A DNA stretch of 64,000 bases, from the NCBI RefSeq assembly GCF_014174165.1, contig NZ_JABEQN010000010.1, forward strand, positions 62,001 to 126,000, in the 5' to 3' direction. The notes beneath the pieces are model-generated. The model ran no database searches. It was not told the origin of the DNA and worked only from the letters and a program-made list of their open reading frames with translations. This document shows positions 1 through 9,154 of this stretch, piece by piece. Each line of letters starts with the position of its first letter. Positions within the stretch are counted from its first letter, which is position 1. This stretch comes from Gluconacetobacter dulcium. GTDB lineage: Bacteria; Pseudomonadota; Alphaproteobacteria; Acetobacterales; Acetobacteraceae. The position numbers were made by a program, and so were the translations under genes.

Positions 1-1
1 G

Positions 2-1870
2 GCCATGGTGCCGCTGACCGCCGAGCACGATCATCAGCCGGCCGTCCTGAGCCTCGCGGAGGACAGGGACGGCGATCTGTGGATCGGCACCTATTCGGAC
101 GGGCTGTACGAGCACCTGCCGGACAACAGCTACCGCCATTTCGGCGCGGCGGAAGGATTGCCGGCCGGCAATATCCGGGCGATCAGCATCGGCGAAAGCG
201 GGGCCGTCTGGGTCGGTACGCAGCACGGCGTCTTCCGCGTGGGCGACGGGCCACCGCGCCCGCTCGACGGGGCCGGCGCCCCGCATGGCCTGATCACCGC
301 ATTGCGGGCGCAGGCGGACGATTTGTGGATCGGCACGCTCGACGGCGTGCGCCATCTGCATGACGCCTCCATACAGACGCTTCGTTTCACGGACCCGCAA
401 GGCGCGCACACGATCTTCGGCTTCACGCCCCTTGGCCGCGACATGTGGTTCGTCACCGACCGGGGCCTGTATCGCGACCGCGACGGCACGCTGGTGCATG
501 TGGCGCGCGAGCAGGGACTGCCCATCGATTCCATCTTTGCCATGCTGCCCGACCGGCAGGACCATGTCTGGCTGACGAGCAATCGCGGCATCATGCGTCT
601 GGCCCGCTCCGATATCGAAACCGTGGCCGACGGCCGGTCGCAGCATCTGGCCCCTCTGCATTTCGACGAGGCCGACGGCCTGCTCAGCAGCCAGGCCAGC
701 GGCAGCGCGTCCCCGTCGGCGATCCTGCGCCAGGACGGCACGATCTGGATCGCCACCGCCATCGGCGTCGCGCATGCCGACCCGGCGCAGGTCCATGTCT
801 TCGTCATGCGCCCACCCCCGCCTTCGGTGGCGCTCGGCCTGCTCGATCTCGACGGCAATCCGCTGCCTCCGCCCAGCAACGGCGCAGCCATTCACATTCC
901 CGCCGGCCATGGCCTGACGGTGCGCTACGCGGCACTGAGCTATCTGCTGCCCGACCGGATCATTTACCGAACCTGGCTGGAAGGCATGGACCCATCATGG
1001 ACGGAGCAAGGCAACACGCGCAGCCTCCGGCTGGTCGGCCTGCCGCCGGGTGATTACACACTGCGCGTTTCCGCCGCCCACCCCGGCGGCGCATGGTCCA
1101 CGCACGACATGGCGGTGCCGATCGTCGTCGACCCGATGTGGTGGCAGCGCCGGGGGGTCTGGATCGGTGCCATCGCGGCGTTCAGCGTGCTGCTGGTCGG
1201 GATTTATCTGGGCATTGCCTATTCCTACCGGCGTCAGGCCCGCATCCTGTCGCGCATCATCGCCGAGCGGACGGGCGAACTGACGCGAACGGCCGAACGG
1301 CTGCAAGCCGCGGACCAGGAAAAGAGCCTTCTGCTGGAACGCCTGCGCCAGCAGGCCGATGTCGCGACCCGGCAGGCCAGGGAAGACCCGCTGACGGGTC
1401 TGCCGAACCGCCGAGCCTTCAACGAACATCTTGCCGCGGCCCTGGAGGGGGTCATGGCGGGTCGACCCGATTTCTGCCTGGCCCTGATCGACGCCGACCA
1501 TTTCAAACGCATCAACGACGAACACTCCCACGCGACGGGAGACGAAGTGCTGCAAGGGATCGCGGACGTATTGCGGGCTTCCACCCGCACGCCGGACATC
1601 GTCGCCCGCATCGGAGGCGAGGAATTCGCGCTCCTGATGCCGGAAACCACGCTGGAAGAAGGCGAGGCCGCGTGCATGCGCCTGCGCGCGGCCTTCCATG
1701 CGAAAAAGGACTGGGGCGGCACGCTCGCTCTGCGGGTGACCTTCAGCGCGGGTGTGGCGCGTTCCCACCGAGGCGAGCCAAGCACCGCGCTGCTGCTGCT
1801 GCAAAGGGCGGATACCGCGCTCTATCGGGCGAAGAATACCGGACGGGACAGGATCTGCGTGGAAGCGTGA
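2..1870 (+). CDS. Beta-propeller sensor diguanylate cyclase, 5' end outside window
   Basis: Membrane signalling protein expected to make cyclic di-GMP from GTP. The reading frame is open at the left window edge, so the N-terminus is missing. Numbering from the first Met at base 5, repeats of the type DLWIGT..DG (about residues 23, 106), VWVGT (68), VWLTS (188) and IWIAT (248) are propeller blades. A Y_Y_Y domain follows (about 303-370), then one membrane helix (about 387-411), a coiled coil and a GGDEF domain starting at DPLTGLPNRR (461). The active-site motif is GGEEF (537-541), and RTPD (528-531) sits exactly five residues upstream, so the product-inhibition I-site is present. There is no histidine kinase domain. 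The sensed ligand is unknown. Confidence 0.88.
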   Translation, partial: AMVPLTAEHDHQPAVLSLAEDRDGDLWIGTYSDGLYEHLPDNSYRHFGAAEGLPAGNIRAISIGESGAVWVGTQHGVFRVGDGPPRPLDGAGAPHGLITALRAQADDLWIGTLDGVRHLHDASIQTLRFTDPQGAHTIFGFTPLGRDMWFVTDRGLYRDRDGTLVHVAREQGLPIDSIFAMLPDRQDHVWLTSNRGIMRLARSDIETVADGRSQHLAPLHFDEADGLLSSQASGSASPSAILRQDGTIWIATAIGVAHADPAQVHVFVMRPPPPSVALGLLDLDGNPLPPPSNGAAIHIPAGHGLTVRYAALSYLLPDRIIYRTWLEGMDPSWTEQGNTRSLRLVGLPPGDYTLRVSAAHPGGAWSTHDMAVPIVVDPMWWQRRGVWIGAIAAFSVLLVGIYLGIAYSYRRQARILSRIIAERTGELTRTAERLQAADQEKSLLLERLRQQADVATRQAREDPLTGLPNRRAFNEHLAAALEGVMAGRPDFCLALIDADHFKRINDEHSHATGDEVLQGIADVLRASTRTPDIVARIGGEEFALLMPETTLEEGEAACMRLRAAFHAKKDWGGTLALRVTFSAGVARSHRGEPSTALLLLQRADTALYRAKNTGRDRICVEA

Positions 1871-2178
1871 GGGAGGGCTGTCGGTCGTTGAGCAGATACT
1901 CCGTTCGCTCGTCGGAGAGAACGCCTCAAAATCCACAGGCCGGGAAAACGCTTCGAACTGATCGCCCAGCCCGCTTCACCGGGCAAGGCGCTCGTCAGCA
2001 TCAAAGAAACCCGCCTGCTTCATGAGCCATTCCCCCAATCATCACAGCAGGGATGGACTCACAGCCAACAGTTAACAACCAGGGGTTTTTCGAACCCTCC
2101 ACATCGCTGCCGCAGCAGACTGGATCAAGCCGTAACAGGCCCCAATATATAAAAATCCATTATTATAAATAGATGTGA
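1871..2178. other. Intergenic region between convergent genes
   Basis: About 300 bases lie between the ends of the cyclase gene and the dehydratase gene. The right part (about 2040-2178) is strikingly AT-rich for this genome, with runs of A and T. A short imperfect hairpin (CTCCG/CGGAG near 1900-1920) lacks a T-run, so I do not call a terminator. I see no gene here. Confidence 0.5.
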
Positions 2179-4068
2179 TTATATTGGAAACCAGTCCGTA
2201 TTCGACGCATACCCGGCACGGCGCTGGGCTGTAAGCCGTACTTGCGTATTAGCAGCCCCATATCCGTTATATGAATTTTCTCTCTGTACAATTTCAAAAA
2301 AGAATATGCGATCAATAGCCCGTGAGAAGACCTGAAAGAACTCACCTCCCCCCGCATCACGATCATAGAGGATATTATGCGCGGCAAGACGAGCGACAAA
2401 GGCATCATCCAGGCCGAAACGCGCCTGTAGATCGTCATAATAATTCCGGGCGATGACCAGGATCGGCAGTCCAGCCCGCTTCATGCGGATAGCGCAGGCA
2501 AAAATATCGTCCGTCCGCAATGCCAGATGCTGATAGCCGGAACCGAGGAAATGACGTTCGAAGCGTGAAGCCAGCGTACGCGTCCCCAATGCGCCGTTCA
2601 ATGTCAGGCGTAGAGACCCATCGTTATTCTCCAGAGCCTGGCTCTGCACGACACCACCCGGATCGATCAGATCGACTTCCTGACACGCTCGCAAGTCGAA
2701 CAAACTGGTCCAAAATAATAGCCAGGACAGAAACTCGTCATATCGGACGATCGTAGCCAGATGATCGAAAAAGAGGCTTCCCCCGGCAACTGGAGAGAAA
2801 TGCGTCATTTCGATCTCGAATTCCCGCTGCCACAGCCCGTCGAGTGCGTCATCATCGAGAAAATAGACGAGGCTCCCCCCCACGGTACGAACGGCCGGAA
2901 TGGCACGCCGGGAAAGATTGTCCGCAGGGTCTTCAAGAATGGACATACCCAGAGCCTTCGCCCTCTGGGCTGCATCGGCACGGTTCGGAACCCTTACGCC
3001 GATCGCACAAATCCCCTGCCCATGCATCAGGCCAAAGCTGCCCGCCAGGGAATGGCTTTCGCGGTTCACCACGACATGCGTGTTCTCGCTTCCCTGCCAC
3101 AAATCGACGGCACGATGGCGATGACGGCCCACTTTTCGCAAACCAATAGCTTGCAACATGCCTTCGACAACGCCCTCGGCATCCTGCGCCGCGGAGAACT
3201 CCACGAACGTCAGTTCGACCGGAGGGCGTGGGGGTAACATACCATCTTCGCCGAGCAGTCTACTGGCATCGTCACGCAATGCGATCAGCGACCGGCGGCC
3301 ATCAACGGCGATGGTCTTGGACAATCCGGCGCGAAACCGATCATTGAAGATTTCGAGCGAAAGCGGCCCCTGATAACCAATCTGCATGAGGGCGGCGACC
3401 CATTCCGTGACGGGCAATCCCCCCTGCAAGGGCATGCATCGAAAATGCCGGCTCCATTGCAGCAGATCCATGTCCATGATAGGCGCATCGGCCATCTGCA
3501 CCAGGAAAATTGATTGCGGGTCAATATTTTCCAAGGACGAAACGGGAATTTTTCGCGAAAGCGAATGAAAGCTATCCAGCACCATCCCGACCGATGGCAG
3601 CCCGACCTGCTGTACAATCCGCGCCACCACCCGGTGATCATTGACGTAGCGCCCCCAGGCCAGGGCCTCATAGGCAATGCACAGCCCCCGTGTCGCCGCC
3701 CGCTCACCCAATTCGCGGAAATCGGCGACGATCCGTGCATGATCGCCGCTCGCCACTTCCAGAGTGCTGGAACAGACAAGGAGCAGGTCGGTGCCCATCG
3801 CCTGCATCAGGTCGAATTTACGTTCCGCCCGGTCGAAGGCCCGGATACGCGCGTCGCCGGACAATCCTTCGAAATCGCGGAAAGGCTGATAAACGACATT
3901 CCGTAAGCCAAGATCCATCATCAGCAGGCGCAGATCGACGGCTGAGAGATCGGAGGCTACAAAATCGTTCTCGAAAATTTCCGCAGCCGTGAAGCCGGCA
4001 TCGGCGATCGCTTCCAGTTTCTCGCGTAAAGTGCCGCTGAGCGATACGGTCGCGATCGAATCCAGCAT
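2179..4068 (-). CDS. quiC: 3-dehydroshikimate dehydratase, QuiC type (TIM barrel plus VOC/HPPD-like domain)
   Basis: Predicted to dehydrate 3-dehydroshikimate to protocatechuate, joining quinate/shikimate breakdown to the pca pathway. The 629-residue protein has an N-terminal sugar-phosphate-isomerase-like TIM barrel (about 1-280) and a C-terminal HPPD-like glyoxalase-fold domain (about 290-600). Metal ligands read as E134 (YEAL), D165 (LDSFH), Q191 (QMADAP) and E239 (SLEIF), the pattern of the bacterial QuiC family. The C-terminal half keeps HPPD-like features: YQHLAL and FFFEIV with E592. The start at 4068 follows an AAGAGG ribosome site. Reading could extend upstream to 4215 but would overlap the neighbour. 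It is last in a minus-strand run. GC at the 3' end looks lower than in its neighbours. Confidence 0.9.
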   Translation of the reverse strand: MLDSIATVSLSGTLREKLEAIADAGFTAAEIFENDFVASDLSAVDLRLLMMDLGLRNVVYQPFRDFEGLSGDARIRAFDRAERKFDLMQAMGTDLLLVCSSTLEVASGDHARIVADFRELGERAATRGLCIAYEALAWGRYVNDHRVVARIVQQVGLPSVGMVLDSFHSLSRKIPVSSLENIDPQSIFLVQMADAPIMDMDLLQWSRHFRCMPLQGGLPVTEWVAALMQIGYQGPLSLEIFNDRFRAGLSKTIAVDGRRSLIALRDDASRLLGEDGMLPPRPPVELTFVEFSAAQDAEGVVEGMLQAIGLRKVGRHRHRAVDLWQGSENTHVVVNRESHSLAGSFGLMHGQGICAIGVRVPNRADAAQRAKALGMSILEDPADNLSRRAIPAVRTVGGSLVYFLDDDALDGLWQREFEIEMTHFSPVAGGSLFFDHLATIVRYDEFLSWLLFWTSLFDLRACQEVDLIDPGGVVQSQALENNDGSLRLTLNGALGTRTLASRFERHFLGSGYQHLALRTDDIFACAIRMKRAGLPILVIARNYYDDLQARFGLDDAFVARLAAHNILYDRDAGGGEFFQVFSRAIDRIFFFEIVQRENSYNGYGAANTQVRLTAQRRAGYASNTDWFPI

Positions 4069-4103
4069 GTTTCTGATCCTCTTGCTTTCCGTCAGGACGG
4101 ACT

Positions 4104-4961
4104 TCACGATGTCGGCGTCGAATTCGGCGCAAATGGACGCGAAGACCCATCGAGGCTGCCGAGCAGGTGTATCGTGGCCTGATGCACATGGCGTGCAACT
4201 GCTTCCACACCGCATTCGGCCGTCATCCGGTCCATTGGTACCTCAAGGCTTATCGGAATGCCAACCGGCATTTTCTCGATCAGGGCTCGCAACGCGAGGG
4301 CCCCGTCGCCGGGTGCCAGCCGCTCGGCCCGGGCTTCGAGTAGACGCTCCTGCAACGTGTCACCTCCCCGCGCCGGTCCGTCGCAGAGATGCAGAAAAGG
4401 GAGAACCGACGCATCCTGCCCATCGAGATCGGCAAGGCGACTTCCGGAGCGGTAGAAATGCAGGGCATCGACCAGCACCCCGCCATTGGCCGGCGCCCCC
4501 GCCCGGCGACGGATTTCCAGCGCATCGGCCAGACCCGGCACGACGGTCCAGGGAAAGAATTCCAGAACCACCCCCAGTCCGTATCCCGCCGCCAACGCGC
4601 ACAAGGCGGCATAACGATCGGCCAGTCGCCCCAGATCCGGGTCATAGGGCGCCGCGATAATCCGCGACGCGCCCAATGCGGCACCGGCCGCACAGAAGGA
4701 CTCCAGAGACGAGACATCCAGCCCCGGTTCTATTTTGACGAACTCGATATCGTGAACGCGCCGACCGGTTTCCCGCAGGGCGGACCGGGTTGCACGCATT
4801 GATGCCGGGTCGTCCATCAGCGGATAGCCGGGACTGGTCGGCGTGACCCGGATCAGGCGCAACCCGACCGCCTGGAAGCCGGTTCGCGCCGCGACACGGA
4901 TCATTTCCGGTGGCGATAATGTGATCGTCGTGAGATGCGCAAGGGCAAGATCACGGGCCAT
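4104..4961 (-). CDS. Sugar phosphate isomerase/epimerase-like TIM barrel protein
   Basis: A 285-residue AP-endonuclease-2 superfamily barrel of unknown substrate. Likely metal ligands are E134 (LEFFPWT), D165 (VDALH), H191 (FLHLCDGP) and E240 (SLEVP). These positions match the E-D-Q-E set of the adjacent QuiC barrel, with His replacing Gln at the third site. It is clearly paralogous to the protein at 23874 (shared LTT, VGLR, PWT and RSG motifs). The start is the ATG that overlaps the stop of the upstream aroE-like gene by one base (TGATG), so the two are translationally coupled. From context it could be a dehydratase, epimerase or isomerase acting on a hydroaromatic acid such as 3-dehydroquinate. 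That is inference. Confidence 0.8.
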   Translation of the reverse strand: MARDLALAHLTTITLSPPEMIRVAARTGFQAVGLRLIRVTPTSPGYPLMDDPASMRATRSALRETGRRVHDIEFVKIEPGLDVSSLESFCAAGAALGASRIIAAPYDPDLGRLADRYAALCALAAGYGLGVVLEFFPWTVVPGLADALEIRRRAGAPANGGVLVDALHFYRSGSRLADLDGQDASVLPFLHLCDGPARGGDTLQERLLEARAERLAPGDGALALRALIEKMPVGIPISLEVPMDRMTAECGVEAVARHVHQATIHLLGSLDGSSRPFAPNSTPTS

Positions 4962-5794
4962 CAATCGAACTCTTTCAGCATCCGCTCGCGGTCCGGCACC
5001 AGTCCGGTGAACAGTTCGAACGCATCGGCCGCCTGGAAGACCGCCATGCCGATACCGCTGACGGTCTGGCACCCCTTCACGCGGGCCGCCGCAAGCAGCT
5101 CCGTCTCGCGCGGGAAATAAATGACTTCGGAAAACCATTGCCTGGACTGGAGCAGGTCGGCGGAAAACGGCGTTCCAGGATGTGAGTCCATGCCGATCGG
5201 CGAGGTCTGGACGACTCCGCTGGCCTCGGCGATCACGTCCTCAACACAGGTCGCAACCGTAACCTGCGCCTCCGGGAAGAGGTTACCCAGCCTGTCCCCC
5301 AAGGCCGCCGCACGCTCCGTCGCGACATCGAAGAGGTCAAGACGCGCCGCCCCCATCGACAGCAGCGCATATGCGACGGCTGCGGCAGCACCTCCCGCGC
5401 CGACCTGGCCGACGCGCCGCAACGATGCGTCGGGCAGGGTCCGTTGGAAATTCGCCGCGTATCCCGACCAGTCGGTATTGTGTCCAATGCGCTTTCCGTC
5501 CCTGAAGACCACGGTGTTTACAGCACCGATCGCGCGCGCGGCATCGGACAGCGTGTCGAGCAACGGGATGACCGCCTGCTTGTATGGGTGGGTCACATTC
5601 GTGCCGTTGAAACCGAAACGTTCCATCCAGCACAGGATGTCCGCAAGCGCCCCGGCATTCCCCCGCCACGCCGCCGTATCGGCCAGCCGATAGACAAGCG
5701 GGATGCCGAGATTGCGCGCTTCGCGCTCATGCATCGCGGGGCTGCGCGATTTGGCGATCCCATCGCCGACAAGACCACAGAGCCAGCTCATCAT
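4961..5794 (-). CDS. Shikimate/quinate dehydrogenase family protein (AroE-like, copy 1)
   Basis: NAD(P)-dependent oxidoreductase of the shikimate dehydrogenase family, 277 residues (typical length). The substrate-binding half carries NVTHPYK with catalytic K72 and HNTDWSGY with D108. The Rossmann half has GAGGAAAAV at about 132. In this operon it is more likely a catabolic quinate or shikimate dehydrogenase than the biosynthetic enzyme. It overlaps the upstream MFS gene by four bases (ATGA) and the downstream barrel gene by one base. A second ATG at 5791 is an alternative start. Cofactor preference cannot be told by eye. Confidence 0.87.
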   Translation of the reverse strand: MMSWLCGLVGDGIAKSRSPAMHEREARNLGIPLVYRLADTAAWRGNAGALADILCWMERFGFNGTNVTHPYKQAVIPLLDTLSDAARAIGAVNTVVFRDGKRIGHNTDWSGYAANFQRTLPDASLRRVGQVGAGGAAAAVAYALLSMGAARLDLFDVATERAAALGDRLGNLFPEAQVTVATCVEDVIAEASGVVQTSPIGMDSHPGTPFSADLLQSRQWFSEVIYFPRETELLAAARVKGCQTVSGIGMAVFQAADAFELFTGLVPDRERMLKEFD

Positions 5795-7179
5795 ACCCCC
5801 CTGTCAGCCGAACGCTGTAGAACCGACATCGCATAGACACAGCCTACGCAGATCAGCAGCGGGACGGCATATATCTGAAAAATGATCGAAAGACGCACAT
5901 GGTGTTGCAGCAGGGTTCCGCCGAGGAATGGGCCGATCACGGCACCGACCCGGCCGACCCCCATGGCCCAGCCCATTCCGGTCGCCCGGACCTTGACCGG
6001 ATACAGGCCGGCGGCAAGAGGATAATGGCCGTTGAAGCCGCCCTGCAAAAAGATGCCTATGACGAAAGCGACCGCCAGTACCTGCATCACCGACATCGTG
6101 ATCGATCCGAAGATGCTCAACGCCACGGCGGCGATCAGGAGATAGAGCATGATCGTGCGATGCAGCGTCAGACGCATCGCGATGATGCCGATCGTCGCAC
6201 AGCCGACAAAGGCACCGATATTATAGAGCGCACCGGCATAGATGCTGTCCGAAATGTCCAGACCGGCCTCGACGGCGAGTTTCGGAATCCAGCTGATGAT
6301 GAAATACAGCGTCATGAAGCCGCAGACGATCGACGTCCAGAGCAGGAGCGTCCTGACCATGCGCCCCTCGCGGAACAGGCCGCCCACACCGGCATTCGTC
6401 CGATCCAGAGGAACCGGTTCGGGCAACGTTTCCGTTTCCGGCAACTGAAGACGGCGCTCGATGGTCCGGATACGTTGCAGGGCATTACGTGGCTGACGCT
6501 GGGCAAGAAATGCCATGGATTCCGGGAGGAAGAAGATTAACGGCAGAAGGGCCGAGGCCGAGAAAAGACCCGCACCGATCAGAAGAATATTCCAGCTCCA
6601 CGTATGGATCAGCGGTGCTACGATGAAGCCGGTGATGGTCGCGGCAATGGGATAACCACCCTGCAACATGGCTACGGCGAAATCGTGATGTTTGGGCGGC
6701 GCATATTCGGCAGCCAGCGTTGCGATCCCGGCCAGGGCAGCGCCGATGCCCGCCCCGACCCCTAGACGCAGGACCGCGAGTTCGACCAATGAGGTCGCGT
6801 AGCCGCTGGCGATCATGCACACCGACATCAGCGCGACCGAGAAAATGATCAGCGGCCGTCGCCCTGTCTTGTCCGAGAGCGGCGCGATCAGCAGTCCGCC
6901 CAAGGCCATGCCCGCCAGGCCCGCGCTGAACACGATGCCAAGCTGCTCGGCACTGAGGCCGAGACTTTTGGACAATGTCGGTGCGACGTAGGAAATCATC
7001 AGCACATCGACGCCATCGACCATGTTCACGCCGAAACACAGCATGATGATGATGGCACGCATCACTGTCCAACCGGCAGGAGCGAGCTGCCCGGAGGCGT
7101 TCAGCAGCGAGGCGTCGCGTGCATCGTGATGCGGTAGAGGCGCACCGGGGCGCGCTTCATAGGAAACGGAACCAGACAT
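5791..7179 (-). CDS. MFS transporter, aromatic acid:H+ symporter type
   Basis: Twelve-helix inner-membrane carrier predicted to import an aromatic or hydroaromatic acid (quinate, shikimate, protocatechuate or similar). The loop 2-3 signature APLSDKTGRRP is clear, and an ordered series of hydrophobic helices spans the protein, as in AAHS members such as PcaK. I prefer the ATG at 7179 (MSGSVSYEARPG) because a GGAG ribosome site lies six bases upstream, inside the longer frame that opens at 7191. The stop overlaps the aroE-like start. About 110 bases separate it from pcaF upstream, which leaves room for a secondary promoter. Confidence 0.87.
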   Translation of the reverse strand: MSGSVSYEARPGAPLPHHDARDASLLNASGQLAPAGWTVMRAIIIMLCFGVNMVDGVDVLMISYVAPTLSKSLGLSAEQLGIVFSAGLAGMALGGLLIAPLSDKTGRRPLIIFSVALMSVCMIASGYATSLVELAVLRLGVGAGIGAALAGIATLAAEYAPPKHHDFAVAMLQGGYPIAATITGFIVAPLIHTWSWNILLIGAGLFSASALLPLIFFLPESMAFLAQRQPRNALQRIRTIERRLQLPETETLPEPVPLDRTNAGVGGLFREGRMVRTLLLWTSIVCGFMTLYFIISWIPKLAVEAGLDISDSIYAGALYNIGAFVGCATIGIIAMRLTLHRTIMLYLLIAAVALSIFGSITMSVMQVLAVAFVIGIFLQGGFNGHYPLAAGLYPVKVRATGMGWAMGVGRVGAVIGPFLGGTLLQHHVRLSIIFQIYAVPLLICVGCVYAMSVLQRSADRGV

Positions 7180-7287
7180 TGCGGACTCCATTGAAGATGC
7201 CGGCCATGCGAGCCACGCTCTTCACGTTTCTTGTTGTTGGAGTGAAAGTCCTGCGTAAAAACCGGTGTAGCACCCCGGAAAAGCAGC

Positions 7288-8493
7288 CTATAGCCGCTCG
7301 ATGATGGCCGCGATACCCTGCCCGACCCCGATGCACATGGTCACGAGCGCCCGGCGGCCACCGCGCTGTTCCAACCCGTTGACGGCCGTCAGCGCCAACC
7401 GTGCGCCCGACATGCCAAGCGGATGCCCCAGCGCGATCGCACCGCCATGCGGATTGACCCGCTCGCAATCGTCGGGCAGCCCCAGCGCGCGCAGCACGGC
7501 CAGCGACTGGCTGGCAAAAGCCTCGTTCAGTTCGAACAGGTCGATCTCGTCGAGTGAAAGACCGGTCTTTTCCAACAGGCGACGGACGGCCGGGACCGGA
7601 CCGATCCCCATGACCGCCGGTTCGACTCCCGCCGTCGCCATGGCCACGACCCGCGCCCGCGGCGTCAGGCCGTGCCGCTTCGCACCATCCGCGCTGGCCA
7701 GCAGCAGGCCGGCCGCGCCATCATTCACGCCGGAGGCATTACCGGCGGTGACGGTGCCCCCTTCCTTACGGAACGGTGTTTTCAGCTTGGCCAGCCCTTC
7801 GGCGGTGGTCTCAGGGCGCGGATGTTCGTCCTCATGCACCGTAACCTCGGCGCGGCGTGTCCGAATGGTCAGCGGCGTGATCTCGCGCGCGAAATAACCC
7901 GCCTGCCGGGCGCGCTCGGCCTTCTGCTGCGAGGCCAGGGCGAAAACATCCTGATCCGCGCGGGAGATCGCGTAGCGTGCCGCCACGTTTTCGCCCGTCT
8001 CCGGCATGGAATCGCAGCCCCATGCCTCGCGCAGGGCCGGGTTGACGAAGCGCCAGCCGATGGTGGTGTCATAGATCGCGGCATCGCGGGAAAAAGCCTC
8101 TGTCGCCTTGCCCATGACGAAGGGCGCGCGCGACATGCTCTCGACCCCACCCGCCAGCATCAGGTCGGCCTCGCCGCTGCGGATCGCACGGGCCGCCTGG
8201 CCCACCGCGTCGAGGCCCGAACCGCAGAGCCGGTTGATGGTGGTACCCGGCGTGCCGACCGGAAAACCCGCCAGCAGGACGGCCATGCGCGCGACGTTCC
8301 GGTTATCCTCGCCGGCCTGGTTGGCGCATCCCATGATGCAATCGTCGAGCGCGTCCCAATCGACCGATGCGTTCCGCTCGCGCAGCACGCGCAGGGGATG
8401 GGCCGCCAGATCGTCGGCCCGGACCTCACGCAGCGCGCCAGCATAGCGCCCGATGGGGCTACGTGTGAAATCGCAGATATAGGCGTCACGCAT
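7288..8493 (-). CDS. pcaF: 3-oxoadipyl-CoA thiolase
   Basis: Last step of the beta-ketoadipate pathway: cleaves 3-oxoadipyl-CoA to succinyl-CoA and acetyl-CoA. The protein has 401 residues. Thiolase catalytic residues are visible: C90 in NRLCGSGLDAV, H357 in IALGHPLG and C387 in MCIGVGQG. The start lies eight bases inside the end of pcaJ, as expected for coupled translation. General acetyl-CoA acetyltransferases share these motifs, so the specific call rests on the neighbouring pcaIJ. Confidence 0.93.
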   Translation of the reverse strand: MRDAYICDFTRSPIGRYAGALREVRADDLAAHPLRVLRERNASVDWDALDDCIMGCANQAGEDNRNVARMAVLLAGFPVGTPGTTINRLCGSGLDAVGQAARAIRSGEADLMLAGGVESMSRAPFVMGKATEAFSRDAAIYDTTIGWRFVNPALREAWGCDSMPETGENVAARYAISRADQDVFALASQQKAERARQAGYFAREITPLTIRTRRAEVTVHEDEHPRPETTAEGLAKLKTPFRKEGGTVTAGNASGVNDGAAGLLLASADGAKRHGLTPRARVVAMATAGVEPAVMGIGPVPAVRRLLEKTGLSLDEIDLFELNEAFASQSLAVLRALGLPDDCERVNPHGGAIALGHPLGMSGARLALTAVNGLEQRGGRRALVTMCIGVGQGIAAIIERL

Positions 8494-9154
8494 ATTCCGG
8501 CACCTCGAAGTGCAGTTCGACCCCGGTCTGGGCCTGAAGGGCCTCGCGGCTCAGGTCCGGGATCATCTCCGTTACGACGAAACGGCCATCCCGCACGTCG
8601 ATGACGGCGAGGTTGGTGTAGATGCGCGTGACGACCCCCGGCGCCGTCAGCGGATAGGTGCAGCGTTCCACCAGCTTCGGTGCGCCATCGCGCGTCGTAT
8701 GTTCGGTCGCCACCCACACGCGGGGCGTGCCCACCGCCAGATCCATCGCCCCGCCGACGGCAGGCGCGCTGTCTTCGGCAGAGGTCGCCCAGTTGGCGAG
8801 GTCGCCGTTGGCGGCGACCTCGAACGCCCCCAGCACGCAGAGATCGAGATGGCCGCCCCGGATCATCGCGAAACTGTCGGCGTGGTGAAAGAAGCTGCCG
8901 CCGGCATTCAGCGTCACATGCTGCTTGCCCGCGTTGATCAGCCAGGGGTCGACCGCCTCCGGCGCGGGAGCCGGACCGAACCCCAGGATTCCATTCTCGC
9001 TATGCAGAATGACCTCCCGCCCCGCCGGGATCGCATCGGCGATCAGCGTCGGGATGCCGATGCCCAGATTGACGTACCAACCTTCGGGAATGTCACGGGC
9101 GATGCGCGCGGCCAGGTCCCTGCGGGACAGCGGTTTGCAAATGCTCATGGTCAT
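8486..9154 (-). CDS. pcaJ: 3-oxoadipate CoA-transferase subunit B
   Basis: Beta subunit of the CoA-transferase that moves CoA from succinyl-CoA to 3-oxoadipate. It has 222 residues, the family's usual size. The active glutamate is E53 in HSENGILG, preceded by the glycine-rich NLGIGIPTLIAD. The ATG at 9154 overlaps the pcaI stop by four bases; an in-frame ATG lies at 9148. Acetoacetate CoA-transferase subunits look similar. The gene order pcaI-pcaJ-pcaF and the nearby pcaHGB genes favour 3-oxoadipate. Confidence 0.92.
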   Translation of the reverse strand: MTMSICKPLSRRDLAARIARDIPEGWYVNLGIGIPTLIADAIPAGREVILHSENGILGFGPAPAPEAVDPWLINAGKQHVTLNAGGSFFHHADSFAMIRGGHLDLCVLGAFEVAANGDLANWATSAEDSAPAVGGAMDLAVGTPRVWVATEHTTRDGAPKLVERCTYPLTAPGVVTRIYTNLAVIDVRDGRFVVTEMIPDLSREALQAQTGVELHFEVPEYA

